Shown here: piece after piece, positions 18,942-28,439 of the stretch
Position numbering within the stretch: the first letter of the stretch is position 1
Layout: the number at the start of each line of letters is the position of its first letter
DNA from: Clostridium carboxidivorans P7
GTDB taxonomy: Bacteria > Bacillota > Clostridia > Clostridiales > Clostridiaceae
DNA length: 64,000 nt
NCBI RefSeq assembly: GCF_001038625.1
Contig: NZ_CP011803.1
Span: 1,178,001 to 1,242,000, forward strand
Direction of reading: 5' to 3'
Position numbers and translations under genes: made by a program
Notes under the pieces: model-generated
What the model was told of the DNA's origin: nothing
The model's input: only the letters and a program-made list of their open reading frames with translations
Databases searched by the model: none

Positions 18942-18985
18942 GGCAGCGTATTGAATTTTTTAGTTCATACGCTGCCATTATTTAT
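18942..18985 (+). terminator. terminator of serS
   Basis: A perfect 10-bp inverted repeat (18942-18951 with 18967-18976) is followed by AT-rich sequence. Confidence 0.75.
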
Positions 18986-19151
18986 ATATAAACATGATTA
19001 AATTTTATATTTTTAATGAAAATCAAAATTTAACTTTGATTTTATAGCAAAATTAAGATTTTGAAGTTAAATATTTATAAATAACACAATATTAAAAAAA
19101 TTAAAAATATGGTATAATAAATATGTAAAACATAATAAAGGGGGTCGTTGT

Positions 19152-19340
19152 GTGGAAAATTATAGAGGGTACGAAATAACAGTTATAGAGAATAATGAAA
19201 AGGATTACCCATTTAAAGCAATTGCTAGAAAGGAAGACAAAGAAATTAAACATAAGGGCCAAACAAAAACCCAAGCAATGGATTTTGTTAAAAACAGTAT
19301 CAATGTTATTATGGAAAGACAAAATCAAAGTATAGTCTAA
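19152..19340 (+). CDS. small hypothetical protein (62 aa)
   Basis: This short, soluble, Lys/Glu-rich protein starts with GTG at 19152 behind AAAGGGGG. The sequence reads YRGYEITV then AIARKEDKEI and a C-terminal helix. It suggests a single beta-sheet-plus-helix fold of the kind found in small clostridial proteins of unknown role. A weak promoter-like TATAAT precedes it at about 19114, and a hairpin terminator follows at 19422. I do not recognise the family. Confidence 0.6.
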   Translation: MENYRGYEITVIENNEKDYPFKAIARKEDKEIKHKGQTKTQAMDFVKNSINVIMERQNQSIV

Positions 19341-19421
19341 GGTGAGAAAGTAAATTTGTTAAAACTATTTAATTCTCATTAATGAAAAACAATGCTTTAT
19401 TAAAATTTAATAATTAAAAAT

Positions 19422-19462
19422 GAGCTTAGGATACAAAGTTTATATTCTAAGCTTATTTATTT
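19422..19462 (+). terminator. terminator
   Basis: An 11-bp stem with one G-U pair (19423-19433 with 19443-19453) lies between the 62-residue gene and the DUF3786-like gene. Confidence 0.65.
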
Positions 19463-19546
19463 AATCAAATTTCAAAACAAGAAGATACCTTTATTCAAAT
19501 GCAATAAGAGTAAATAATAGAAAAATAATGATAAGGAGATTTTAGT

Positions 19547-20194
19547 ATGGGGGAAGAAAGAGAAAATAATTATAAGCTTTGTTATGAAAAGATGTGCAGA
19601 GAATTCTATAAATATAATCCGGAGGATACAGCTCAAAGAAGTAGGGCTTATTATGATTCTGAAAAAAAGCAATTTACATTAACCTATTTCAATAAAGAGT
19701 ACTTAATTTCTTATCCAGATGGAAATATTGTGCTAAAAAATGGTAATGAAAAGAATATATCCAATAATGAAAATAGAATATTAATTCATAAAATGTTGAT
19801 TTTGAGCTATTTATACCGAGCTGCTAATAGTGGACTTACAAATAAGTGGGTACCCTTTAGAGAATTAGAAGGAGTAGGTTATGCATATCATGGATTTGCT
19901 AAGAGTGGCATAGATAAATTAATTGAAATCTTTGGAAACAAAGGAGAGCTTTTTTTAAAAGCAGGTTTTAAACTAGGGGGAGAAAAGGTTAAAGTTGGCG
20001 ATGTAGGAATAAAAATTGATGTATTACCTAATGTTCCTATGATTTTTGGATTATGGCTAGCAGATGATGAGTTTCCAGCTGATGCTACTATTCTTTATGA
20101 TTGTTCTGCGGTTAAAGAACTGCATGTAGAAGATTTAGCAGGATTATGTTCTATAGCTGTTGATGAAATAGTTAAAAATGCTGAGTTAGTTTAA
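19547..20194 (+). CDS. DUF3786-like protein
   Basis: This 215-residue soluble protein matches what I know of DUF3786. It has an N-terminal helical part, a central strand region, and the conserved tail LPNVPMIFGLWLADDEFPADATILYDCSA, ending with a helix around DLAGLCSIAVDEI. Members occur in anaerobes and are often near corrinoid or one-carbon genes, but none is adjacent here and no reaction is established. AAGGAG precedes the ATG by 9 bases. It is probably monocistronic. Confidence 0.72.
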   Translation: MGEERENNYKLCYEKMCREFYKYNPEDTAQRSRAYYDSEKKQFTLTYFNKEYLISYPDGNIVLKNGNEKNISNNENRILIHKMLILSYLYRAANSGLTNKWVPFRELEGVGYAYHGFAKSGIDKLIEIFGNKGELFLKAGFKLGGEKVKVGDVGIKIDVLPNVPMIFGLWLADDEFPADATILYDCSAVKELHVEDLAGLCSIAVDEIVKNAELV

Positions 20195-20340
20195 ATATAA
20201 GTATTGATGTTATAGAAATCTTTGTTACCTAAGATATGGCTATTGCATAAATTAATAATCAGTAACTTTGCATAAAATCCCACATATACTGGAATAGGCT
20301 ATATGTTGTTTCCTATAAAATTATACAAGGGGGATTAGAT

Positions 20341-20655
20341 ATGTATAGTAACGAAGTTTTTTCTACTGGAGTATTAGCTAAAAATACAACTAAGTATGCA
20401 GTAGCCAATATTGCCAATATAGGTACAAGAGAAACCTATGAAATTACTGTTGAAGTATGGGATTGGTCAAGCTATAGTAATCCTGTTAAATTACCTGTGT
20501 TAATTGGTGAAAATGAGAAAGTTATCTTTCCATATAAGCTTAAACCTAATCATTTAACTGTTATGTATACTAATATAACATCAGCGAGTATTAAGTTTTA
20601 TGAGATCCGTGTTATTTATCCTAGAAGTAAGGATATAGTAATAAAGTGCTACTAG
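20341..20655 (+). CDS. hypothetical protein, beta-rich (104 aa)
   Basis: This small protein is rich in alternating hydrophobic residues (TYEITVEVWDWSS, HLTVMYTNITSASIKFYEIRVIYP), consistent with an all-beta sandwich. It has no signal peptide or membrane helix. AAGGGGG lies 8 bases before the ATG. It stands alone between the DUF3786-like gene and a terminator. I recognise no family with confidence; similar small beta proteins occur in several copies in some clostridia. Confidence 0.65.
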   Translation: MYSNEVFSTGVLAKNTTKYAVANIANIGTRETYEITVEVWDWSSYSNPVKLPVLIGENEKVIFPYKLKPNHLTVMYTNITSASIKFYEIRVIYPRSKDIVIKCY

Positions 20656-20742
20656 AAGAAGTGATTTTTAATTATATTAGTTATAGTATAATTTTATAAT
20701 ATTAATGAAATGTTATTTATGTTTCATAATTAAGTATAAAAA

Positions 20743-20788
20743 ATAAGAATGTATTATCATGTAAGTGTTATACATTCTTATCTTTTAG
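20743..20788. terminator. terminator
   Basis: A perfect 12-bp stem (20743-20754 with 20770-20781) is followed by CTTTTAG. It lies between the plus-strand 104-residue gene and the end of the minus-strand ABC operon and may serve both. Confidence 0.75.
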
Positions 20789-20866
20789 TTACTATTGAAA
20801 AAATTTAGTTATTTAATATTTAAATTTATTGTTCCTGTAAAACTGTTATCTGATATAAGAAGATTA

Positions 20867-21649
20867 TTACCATCCCTTTTTTCGTGCCTGTTTTGCAGCT
20901 TTTTTAGAAGCTTTTTTTAGTTTAATAGAATTTCCAGTGAAATGAAGCAAAAGGGTGGAAAAAAACAGTGAGATTCCTATACTTAAAAGGTTCAATAGCA
21001 TATTCCAATGTATAGAAGAATCGTAGCTTCTATATTGAATTATGCCAAGACCTGCAGTAATTGGACACAGATTTGCAAGCAGCATATTGCCTGAGGACAA
21101 CATACCAACATAACCATATACAAAAGACACAATAACACCAGCTAGAAAACCATTTGTTAAATGGCTTGTTATGATGATGATGGGCATCACAGCAAGATAT
21201 AGGAAAAGATTAACTAATGTAATTTGACACAGAGCTTGTACTGCTAATTCTAAAGAAAAGTTTGGAAAACCAGCAAGGATTTCTGCTATAATTGTAAAAA
21301 CAGTACAGGCAATACCAAGAATTAAAGACAACATTCCACATACAATCAATTTGCTCATAAGAAGCTGTTTAAAGGAAATAGGAATTGTCAAAATATTTTT
21401 CAAAGTGTCATCTCTTTGTTCACGGGTGATTATATATCCAGCAATCAAAGTAATACACATTGGAAAAATGGTGGACATATTATTTTTGATAACCTGTTCT
21501 ATTAAATATCTAAAATCCCATACAGAACCATCCTTTGCCATAGAAGTAAATAAAGTTAACAATACCGAAAGGAGCATAAGTGCAATTCCAGCCCAAATAA
21601 TATTATAGCGTTTTAGTTTCCAAAGTTCTGTTTTAACAATTCTCCACAT
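20867..21649 (-). CDS. lantibiotic-immunity-type ABC permease (MutG/EpiG-like)
   Basis: This 260-residue permease has about six membrane helices and the short cytoplasmic opening MWRIVKTELWKLKR typical of antibiotic-immunity ABC-2 permeases. The tail is very basic (KKASKKAAKQARKK). The start at 21649 is preferred because GGAGG lies 6-10 bases upstream; an earlier ATG at 21667 would place that site inside the coding region. It is the last gene of the minus-strand unit and should pair with the preceding permease and the ATPase to expel or exclude cationic peptides. Confidence 0.85.
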   Translation of the reverse strand: MWRIVKTELWKLKRYNIIWAGIALMLLSVLLTLFTSMAKDGSVWDFRYLIEQVIKNNMSTIFPMCITLIAGYIITREQRDDTLKNILTIPISFKQLLMSKLIVCGMLSLILGIACTVFTIIAEILAGFPNFSLELAVQALCQITLVNLFLYLAVMPIIIITSHLTNGFLAGVIVSFVYGYVGMLSSGNMLLANLCPITAGLGIIQYRSYDSSIHWNMLLNLLSIGISLFFSTLLLHFTGNSIKLKKASKKAAKQARKKGW

Positions 21650-21654
21650 TTTTA

Positions 21655-22446
21655 TCACTCCTCCCATTTTTTATATAATCTAATTATCAAGTATATAGAA
21701 ATTACAGCCATAATGAACAAAATAGTGACAACACAAAATGTTGATGGAATAAGTCCTGATAGTTCAGATAAATTCATTTTGGTATGACGTGCCATAAAAT
21801 CTGCACTCCAAAGTTCAGTAAGTGACATGGGAATAAGCCATAATATTGATTTTGGAAGCGTGTCATAAAGAGATGTAACACTCAAACTTAATATACTGTA
21901 AAACACACAAAGTAAAATAGAGAAAATGTATGTTTTGCTGAAAAAGACCACCAGTACAATCAGTGGCAATGTTCCTGCTGCTATAAAGATTCCCATTTCA
22001 ACAGACATAAGCAGTTTGCATAACATTCCATTTACCTTAAATACCATCATGCCGCATAGTGCCGTGGCTATTGTAGAAGTTACACAAAAGATAATGCTAA
22101 ATATAAATAATACTGAAATTTTAGCAAAAATCATCTGTTCAATAGTAACTGGGATTGTCTTCAAACTTTTGAATGTATTACTGTCACGTTCCATAAAGAA
22201 AAGTATAGCTGCAATTATACCAAGTACAGAAGGTAAAAGAAACTGCATTCCAAAGCCAAGTACATCATTAAATAATCCATTAAAGGCATCTGCAGGACCA
22301 TTGTATCTCTGCATAACTGATGGTTTGATAGCATAATATGTCAAGGGAATAGGAAACATAAAAGCGGCAGCAATTACCAGTTGAATAAATTTTTTTCGTT
22401 TGAGTTTCCAAAATTCGCATTTTATTAGTTTAAGCAATTCCGGCAC
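21655..22446 (-). CDS. lantibiotic-immunity-type ABC permease (MutE/EpiE-like)
   Basis: This permease of up to 263 residues has six predicted helices and the family opening LIKCEFWKLKRKKF. The reading frame overlaps the ATPase gene end by 17 bases. GTG at 22446 is the longest start, but TTG at 22437 sits 8 bases after GGGGG and may be the true one. Together with the next gene it forms the two-permease arrangement seen in MutFEG, NukFEG and CprABC systems that protect against lantibiotics and host cationic peptides. Confidence 0.85.
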   Translation of the reverse strand: MPELLKLIKCEFWKLKRKKFIQLVIAAAFMFPIPLTYYAIKPSVMQRYNGPADAFNGLFNDVLGFGMQFLLPSVLGIIAAILFFMERDSNTFKSLKTIPVTIEQMIFAKISVLFIFSIIFCVTSTIATALCGMMVFKVNGMLCKLLMSVEMGIFIAAGTLPLIVLVVFFSKTYIFSILLCVFYSILSLSVTSLYDTLPKSILWLIPMSLTELWSADFMARHTKMNLSELSGLIPSTFCVVTILFIMAVISIYLIIRLYKKWEE

Positions 22447-23353
22447 CCCCAGTTACTTTTTTGAAGTAGTCCTCCAAGGTATCTTCACAGAGATGAGATT
22501 CAGAAACCTCCAATCCATTTTGCATAAAAGATCTATTAATTGCTGCTTGTGGTAAGTTGGTATCATAAAGCAAAATATTATGATCATCAACTACTCTAAA
22601 ATTTTTACTCTTAAATACAGATTCTAATATGCGTGATGCCTGTGAGGTGTCTGAAAGCTCAAAGTGAATATACTTACTATTTTTATTTTCTAATTCTTGG
22701 AGACTTTCTTCTTCTAGTAGTACACCATGGTCAATAATTCCAATATCATCTGCCAAAAGGGAAATTTCTGAAAGAATGTGGCTTGAAATGAGGATTGTTT
22801 TTCCTCTTGTATCACATAAATCACGGATAAAGGTACGTACTTCTGCAATACCAATAGGATCAAGACCGTTAATTGGTTCATCTAAGATCAATAACTCTGG
22901 ATCATGCATTACAGCAAGAGCAATGGACAAACGCTGCTTCATACCAAGAGAATACTCTGAGAATAGTTTTTTATCCTTATAAGGCAAACCAACTAATTTT
23001 AGCGAATTTTTAATTGAATCACGTTTGGGAATTCCTCGTAATTCTGCAAAGATACGCAAATTTTCTGTACCAGTGAGATTTGGATAAAATCCTGGTGCTT
23101 CAATTAGAGAACCAATGCGTGGAAGAATTCTTTTTTCATTTTTTCTAATATCTTTGCCAAAAATGAAAACTTCTCCAGAAGTTGGCTGGGTAAGGTTTAA
23201 AAGCATTTTCATAGTAGTTGTTTTTCCAGCACCATTTCTTCCTAGCAGTCCATAAATACGACCCTTTTTTATATGAATATTTAGATCAGCAACAATTTTT
23301 TGAGTGCCATATTGTTTAGTTAAATTTTTAGTTTCTATAACATAATCATTCAT
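22430..23353 (-). CDS. lantibiotic-protection ABC transporter ATPase
   Basis: This 307-residue ATPase has Walker A GRNGAGKTTT, signature YSLGMKQRL, Walker B LLILDEPINGLDP, and the C-terminal extension of the BcrA/MutF group. AGGAGG sits 9 bases before the ATG. Its own promoter (TATACT at 23386-23391) lies behind four phased repeats, separating it from the kinase gene upstream by 132 bases. Function as part of a peptide-antibiotic protection pump is inferred from family and from the linked two-component genes. Confidence 0.9.
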   Translation of the reverse strand: MNDYVIETKNLTKQYGTQKIVADLNIHIKKGRIYGLLGRNGAGKTTTMKMLLNLTQPTSGEVFIFGKDIRKNEKRILPRIGSLIEAPGFYPNLTGTENLRIFAELRGIPKRDSIKNSLKLVGLPYKDKKLFSEYSLGMKQRLSIALAVMHDPELLILDEPINGLDPIGIAEVRTFIRDLCDTRGKTILISSHILSEISLLADDIGIIDHGVLLEEESLQELENKNSKYIHFELSDTSQASRILESVFKSKNFRVVDDHNILLYDTNLPQAAINRSFMQNGLEVSESHLCEDTLEDYFKKVTGGAGIA

Positions 23354-23385
23354 TTGTTCAAACCTCCTTTGTAGTTACAAGAAAG

Positions 23386-23440
23386 AGTATAACACGTGAA
23401 CCTTGCATTAACCTTGCATTAGTCTTGCACAAACCTTGCT
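23386..23440 (-). promoter_or_regulatory. regulated promoter with four 11-bp-phased repeats
   Basis: On the plus strand TTGC recurs at 23403, 23414, 23425 and 23436, each within (A)CCTTGCA-like sequence, giving an exact 11-base period. On the minus strand these read TGCAAGG-type repeats directly upstream of a TATACT -10 (23386-23391) that lacks a good -35. This is the layout of a promoter activated by an OmpR-family regulator, here surely the one encoded at 24416-25111. Confidence 0.75.
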
Positions 23441-23485
23441 TTTTGAAAAAAGGTAAAAATCACAGCAAAAATGGGAATTTACTTA

Positions 23486-24412
23486 TTAGTTTAAAGGAAA
23501 TTTTATGATAAATGATGTGTACTTATCTGGCTCACTCTGTACGGAAATTGTACCATTCATATTTTCTACAATTTGTTGTACAATAGAAAGACCTAGGCCG
23601 CTTCCTTTTTCAGATCGACCTTTATCGCATTTATACAGTCGTTCAAAAATATGTTTAATATCTTCTTTTGATATTCCTTTTCCATTATCAGTAATACATA
23701 TTTCAGCTTGATTAAGTTTGCTTAAAACAGAAACTTCAATATGGCTTGCATTGCTGTGTGTCAGAACATTTTGCACCAGATTATTGATAACACGAGTATA
23801 TCCTTCTGAATCCACTGTTACTATTAGGGGGCTTTCAGGAATATCTATGTCATAGTTAAGCATCTTTTCCTCAAAAATAGGTATCCAGTCTTTTAATATA
23901 TCCCTTGTCAATTCTGAAATTTCAAAAGGCTGAATAGAAAAAGTTTCTTCATTAGAATTTAATTTGAACCAATCGAAAAGAACATCAATGTAATCTTTTA
24001 AATCATGTGCTTTGCGTCTAGCTGTTTCTATGTAAGTTTCTCGTTCTTTTTCTTGAACGATTCCTTTATGTATTGCATCTAAATAACCAATTAAAGTAGT
24101 CAAAGGAGTCCGTACATCGTGGGAAAGGCTTGTCATAAGCTGTTTATTGGTTTCAGCAGCTTTTCGAAGAGAAGCAAGCTGCTTTTCATAACTATAAACA
24201 ATATCGTTCATTTTATAACAAATAACAGCAGTTATATCATTAGGACTTGCTAAAATTTTATGGTTTCCATTACCTGCTTGAATATCGTTTAAGATCTCTA
24301 AAATGTCTTTTAATTTATTTTTTACTTGAAGTAACTTCATTAAAAAACTAAAAGCCAATATAAGTGAAATAATTGTAATAGCAGCAAGCATTAACAAAGT
24401 AGATGAGTCCAT
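23486..24412 (-). CDS. sensor histidine kinase (CprK/SpaK-like)
   Basis: This 308-residue kinase has a single N-terminal membrane helix (residues about 5-27) and almost no extracellular part. A HAMP-like linker, the HisKA box (SLSHDVRTPLTTLIGY) and an HATPase_c domain with N, G1 and G2 boxes (NNLVQNVL, DNGKGIS, GSGLGLSI) follow. Small sensors of this build regulate bacteriocin-immunity ABC transporters. AAGGAGG precedes the ATG. It starts 3 bases after the regulator stop, so the two are co-expressed. Confidence 0.9.
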   Translation of the reverse strand: MDSSTLLMLAAITIISLILAFSFLMKLLQVKNKLKDILEILNDIQAGNGNHKILASPNDITAVICYKMNDIVYSYEKQLASLRKAAETNKQLMTSLSHDVRTPLTTLIGYLDAIHKGIVQEKERETYIETARRKAHDLKDYIDVLFDWFKLNSNEETFSIQPFEISELTRDILKDWIPIFEEKMLNYDIDIPESPLIVTVDSEGYTRVINNLVQNVLTHSNASHIEVSVLSKLNQAEICITDNGKGISKEDIKHIFERLYKCDKGRSEKGSGLGLSIVQQIVENMNGTISVQSEPDKYTSFIIKFPLN

Positions 24413-24415
24413 TTA

Positions 24416-25111
24416 CTATACCTCCTTATTAAATCGATATCCAATTCCTTTTACTGTTTGAATAAAAGTAGGTTTGCTTGGAGTTTTCTCGATTTTTTTA
24501 CGTATCCTGCTTATAAGAGCCATAATATTGCTGTCATCATAGGCATAGGGTTCACCCCAAACTTCTTCATAAATCTGTTTTTTTGTTAAAATTTTTCCTT
24601 GATTTTTTGCACAGTATAAAAGAATATCAAATTCTTTTGGTGGTAGTTCTAATGTTTCGTTATGAATCATAATGGTTCTGCTATCTAAATCTATTATTAA
24701 CCCATCATAATCAAGCTTTGAAGCTTGTACACCATTAGGGTTGAAACGAGTATAACGTCGAATCAGTGAAATGACACGGGCAATAAATTCATCTATATTA
24801 AAAGGTTTTGTAAGATAGTCGTCAGCTCCAGCTCTCAGTCCTCTCACCTTGCAGCCGTTGTCATTTTTGGAAGTCAACATAAGAATAGGAACACTGCTTT
24901 TTTTACGAATTCTTTCTAGTGTTTCAAAGCCGTCTATTCCAGGCATCATAACATCAAGAACAACTAGTTGGTATTCACTATTTTTAAGAGCAGACAAACC
25001 AGCAGTTCCAAAGTGGCAGCAGTCTGCTTCTATGTTTTCACTGCTAACGCTTTTTTGGAGCAGTAAGCAAAGTTCTTTATCGTCATCTATAATTAAGATT
25101 TTGTTATTCAT
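24416..25111 (-). CDS. OmpR-family response regulator (CprR-like)
   Basis: This 231-residue regulator has a receiver domain with the acidic pair DDD near residue 9, phospho-acceptor Asp in LVVLDVMMPGIDG, conserved Thr (LTSK) and Lys (TKPF). A winged-helix output domain follows (PPKEFDILLYCAKNQGKILTKKQIYEEVWG). It is first in the minus-strand unit behind TTGATG-N17-TATAAT. The phased repeats upstream of the ABC genes are its probable binding site. Confidence 0.92.
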   Translation of the reverse strand: MNNKILIIDDDKELCLLLQKSVSSENIEADCCHFGTAGLSALKNSEYQLVVLDVMMPGIDGFETLERIRKKSSVPILMLTSKNDNGCKVRGLRAGADDYLTKPFNIDEFIARVISLIRRYTRFNPNGVQASKLDYDGLIIDLDSRTIMIHNETLELPPKEFDILLYCAKNQGKILTKKQIYEEVWGEPYAYDDSNIMALISRIRKKIEKTPSKPTFIQTVKGIGYRFNKEV

Positions 25112-25155
25112 AGTTGTATTCTCCTTAAATTTTGTTTTGTCATTCTCTTTTAATA

Positions 25156-25184
25156 ATTATACGATTTTATAAATTCAACATCAA
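25156..25184 (-). promoter_or_regulatory. promoter of the response regulator/kinase genes
   Basis: Minus-strand TTGATG (25179-25184), 17 bases, TATAAT (25156-25161), about 45 bases before the regulator start. Confidence 0.7.
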
Positions 25185-25236
25185 TTTTTTAAACTGAAAT
25201 AAACACTAATGTTTATTAATATCTAATAAAAAACTA

Positions 25237-25316
25237 TTGATTTCCATGTAAAATAATACTATAATTTAACCTATATTAATATTTAACATACATTAAATAT
25301 TAATATAGGTTAAATT
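25237..25316 (+). promoter_or_regulatory. RND operon promoter with 24-bp palindromic operator
   Basis: TTGATT (25237-25242), 17 bases, TATAAT (25260-25265) is a strong promoter. A perfect 24-bp inverted repeat (25263-25286 with 25293-25316, 6-base spacer) starts within the -10 and covers the transcription start. A partial further copy (TTAAATATTAA) is at about 25328-25338. A repressor bound here would block transcription. The two nearby MarR genes are candidate repressors. Confidence 0.75.
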
Positions 25317-25361
25317 GTAATGCGTGTTAAATATTAACAACTTTATGCTAGGAGGATAAAA

Positions 25362-28300
25362 ATGAAGATAACTGAAATATCCGTAAAAAGGCCGGCAGCA
25401 ATGTGGATGGTAGTAATTTTATTAGTTGCACTTGGTGCTTTTGGCTATTTAAAAATGGGAGCAAATTTACTGCCTTCTATGAACAACCCTGTTATAACAG
25501 TTAGTACAATTTACAGCGGTGCGGGTGCTGATGACATTAAAAAAGATGTTATAAAACCAATAGAAGATGCAGTGTCAGGAATAAGTGGTGTTGATACAAT
25601 TAATTCTACAGCAAAGGAAGGTTATGGTACTGTTACAATAACTTTTAAATCTAGCGCTAATTTAAACACTGCATATTCAGATGTTCAAAAAGCAGTTGAA
25701 AATGCTTCATCGGAGCTTCCTGAAGATGCTAATAAACCTACTATACTTAAGATGGATACTAATGCTATACCAGTTTTAGCGGTTTCTCTAAATGGAAATG
25801 TAAGCTATGATCAATTATATAATGAATCTGATATATTAAAACAGAAATTAGAAAAAGTGCCTGGTGTAGGAAGCGTAAGTTTAATGGGTGCTGATAAAAA
25901 GCAGTTAATGATAAAGCTTGATAAAACTGCTATGGAATATTACGGAATAAGCACTAATACTGTAATGGGCAAATTAAAGTCAGTTAACCTAAATGTACCT
26001 GCTGGTGAAATTAAGCAGGACAAGCAAGATCAAGCTGTTAGAGTAATTGGTCAATTTCACAGTATAGATGATGCTAAAAATATGCTAGTGCCTACAGCAA
26101 ATGGAGGAAGTGTACGTCTTGGTGAAATTGCTCAAATAAAGCTAGAAGCACCAGATGCAACTGCACAAATAAGATTTAATGGTAATAAAACTATGGCAGT
26201 TGTAGTTGGAAAGCAAAGTGATGCCAATGTAGTAGAAGTAGCAAATAGTGTAAAAAAGCAGTTAGAATCAATTAAAAAGAGTATTCCAAGCGATATTAAA
26301 ATTGATATTGCCTTTGATACCACTACTTTTATTACCTCTTCATTAAAGCAAGTACAGCACAATCTTATAGAAGGAATTATAACTACTGCAGTTGTACTTT
26401 ACTTATTCTTCCGTAGTTTCCGTTCTTCTTTAGTTGTTTTAGTTGCTATACCTACATCACTTATAGCTACCTTCTTTATGATGTATAAGTTTAATTTTAC
26501 TCTCAATATGCTGTCTCTTATGGGATTATCCTTGGTTGTAGGTACACTGGTGGATGATTCTATAGTTGTAATAGAAAGCATACAAAGGCATTTAGGTTTA
26601 GGTAAAGATCCTATAAGAGCAGCTATTGATGGACGTGATGAAGTAGGAATGGCTGCTGTAGCTATAAGTCTTTGTGACATAGTTGTATTTGCACCTATTT
26701 CTCTTATGTCTGGTATGATAGGACAGTTATTTAGAGAGTTTGGACTTACCATAGTTGTAGCTACAATATTTTCTCTTTTAGTATCTTTTACAGTTACACC
26801 AATGCTTTCATCTCGCATACTTAAAAGAGAAAATAAAGAAAAAGAAATCAAGAAGGATGGCTTTTTTAGCAAGGTCCTAGAAAAATATAAAAGTACTCTC
26901 ATATGGTCCTTAGAACATAGAAAAAAGGTGTTATCTGCTGTTATTGTCTGTATAGTACTCAGTGTTGCTCTTATACCAATGGGAATATTAAAATCTGAGT
27001 TTATACCTACAGCTGATCAAGGTAGTTTTACTATTGACCTTGCTCTTACGCCAGGTTCTACCTTAAAGCAAACAGATGAAAAAATTACTCAAGTTGAAAA
27101 ATATTTAAAGAACATGAAAGAAGTAAAAAGCTACTTTACAATGGTTGGCTCAAATGGACAAGGAACTTCAGATAAGGCTACAGGTGAAATTATGGTTAAT
27201 CTAGTTCCTAAAAATGAACGTAAAAAAAGCCAAACCAAGTTAGCAGCGCAAGTTCGTGACTTTGGTAAAACCATGACTGGAGTAGATTTTACTGTAACAG
27301 AATCACAATCTGGTGGTGGAAGCAGTAAGCCTGTGTCTATTACCATAAAAGGAGATGATCAGAGTACCTTAGAGGATTTATCAAAGCAAGTTGAAAAAAT
27401 AGTAAAAGCAGTGCCTGGAGTTATTGATGTAAGTAATTCTTCTAATATAAAAAGCAGTGAACTAAGAGTAAATATAGATAGTTTAGCTGCTGCACAATAT
27501 GGAGTTTCATCATCTGATATAGGAAGTTCTGTAAGAACTGCCTTAGCAGGTACCAAAGCAGGAGTATATAGAGCAAATAATACAGAAAATGATATAACAA
27601 TTAAATTTATGAATGGTCAGATAAAAAATGCTGAAGATATTAAATCTATAAAAATTACAAATGCATCTGGACAGCAAATACCATTAAGTGAAGTTGCTTC
27701 AATTGTAAAAGCGGATAGTGCACCATCAATATCTAGAGAGGATAAACAGGATGTTGTTACTATAGGTGCAAATCTTCAAGGTAGAGTTCTTGGAGAAGTA
27801 ACAAAGGACATAAAAGCTAAGTTAAAACCTCTATCTATACCTGAAGGTTACAGTATAAGCTATGGTGGAACTCAAAAGAATATGGCAGATTCCTTTAGTT
27901 CTCTTGGATTAGCCTTAGGTGCTTCACTATGTCTTGTTTATATGATACTAGTGGTACTTTATGAATCTTTCTTAACACCAGCTATAAGAATGGTATCTCT
28001 GCCTTTAGCTATAATAGGTGCCTTTGGTTTGCTGGCATTAACAGGACAAACTTTAAATTTAATGTCAATGATTGGGCTTATAATGCTTGAAGGTTTATCA
28101 TCTAAAAATGGTACCTTATTAATAGATTATACAAATACATTAATGAAAAAAGGAATGAACTTAAAAGATGCACTTATTGAATCTGGTGTTACCAGATTAA
28201 GACCTATAATAATGACAAGTTCAACAATGATAGTTTCAATGCTACCTGTAGCTTTATCCATGGGTGAAGGAAGTGAAATGAAGCAAAGTATGGCTATAGT

Positions 28301-28439
28301 AATTATAGGTGGTATGGTAGCATCAACTATACTTTCTCCAATAGTAATACCAGTGGTTTATACATTAATGGATGATTTAACCAAAGTTGTATTTAAGAAA
28401 AAGAAAAGTCATAAGGAGGCTGTGAAGTATGAAGTTTAA
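25362..28439 (+). CDS. RND-family multidrug efflux transporter (AcrB/SwrC-like)
   Basis: This 1025-residue proton-driven transporter has the duplicated RND plan: TM1, a large outer loop, TM2-6, then the same again. The proton-relay pair Asp398-Asp399 in TM4 (GTLVDDSIVV) is intact, and the second half has the expected GLIMLEGLSSKNG segment. It resembles the Gram-positive SwrC/YerP group, which works without an outer membrane. AGGAGG precedes the ATG. The adaptor gene overlaps its end by 11 bases. Likely substrates are hydrophobic drugs, fatty acids or lipopeptides (family inference). Confidence 0.94.
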   Translation: MKITEISVKRPAAMWMVVILLVALGAFGYLKMGANLLPSMNNPVITVSTIYSGAGADDIKKDVIKPIEDAVSGISGVDTINSTAKEGYGTVTITFKSSANLNTAYSDVQKAVENASSELPEDANKPTILKMDTNAIPVLAVSLNGNVSYDQLYNESDILKQKLEKVPGVGSVSLMGADKKQLMIKLDKTAMEYYGISTNTVMGKLKSVNLNVPAGEIKQDKQDQAVRVIGQFHSIDDAKNMLVPTANGGSVRLGEIAQIKLEAPDATAQIRFNGNKTMAVVVGKQSDANVVEVANSVKKQLESIKKSIPSDIKIDIAFDTTTFITSSLKQVQHNLIEGIITTAVVLYLFFRSFRSSLVVLVAIPTSLIATFFMMYKFNFTLNMLSLMGLSLVVGTLVDDSIVVIESIQRHLGLGKDPIRAAIDGRDEVGMAAVAISLCDIVVFAPISLMSGMIGQLFREFGLTIVVATIFSLLVSFTVTPMLSSRILKRENKEKEIKKDGFFSKVLEKYKSTLIWSLEHRKKVLSAVIVCIVLSVALIPMGILKSEFIPTADQGSFTIDLALTPGSTLKQTDEKITQVEKYLKNMKEVKSYFTMVGSNGQGTSDKATGEIMVNLVPKNERKKSQTKLAAQVRDFGKTMTGVDFTVTESQSGGGSSKPVSITIKGDDQSTLEDLSKQVEKIVKAVPGVIDVSNSSNIKSSELRVNIDSLAAAQYGVSSSDIGSSVRTALAGTKAGVYRANNTENDITIKFMNGQIKNAEDIKSIKITNASGQQIPLSEVASIVKADSAPSISREDKQDVVTIGANLQGRVLGEVTKDIKAKLKPLSIPEGYSISYGGTQKNMADSFSSLGLALGASLCLVYMILVVLYESFLTPAIRMVSLPLAIIGAFGLLALTGQTLNLMSMIGLIMLEGLSSKNGTLLIDYTNTLMKKGMNLKDALIESGVTRLRPIIMTSSTMIVSMLPVALSMGEGSEMKQSMAIVIIGGMVASTILSPIVIPVVYTLMDDLTKVVFKKKKSHKEAVKYEV

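Noticed and set aside
20867..25111. Bacteriocin biosynthesis cluster
   Set aside because: Only immunity-type ABC and two-component genes are present; no precursor peptide or modification enzyme was found nearby.
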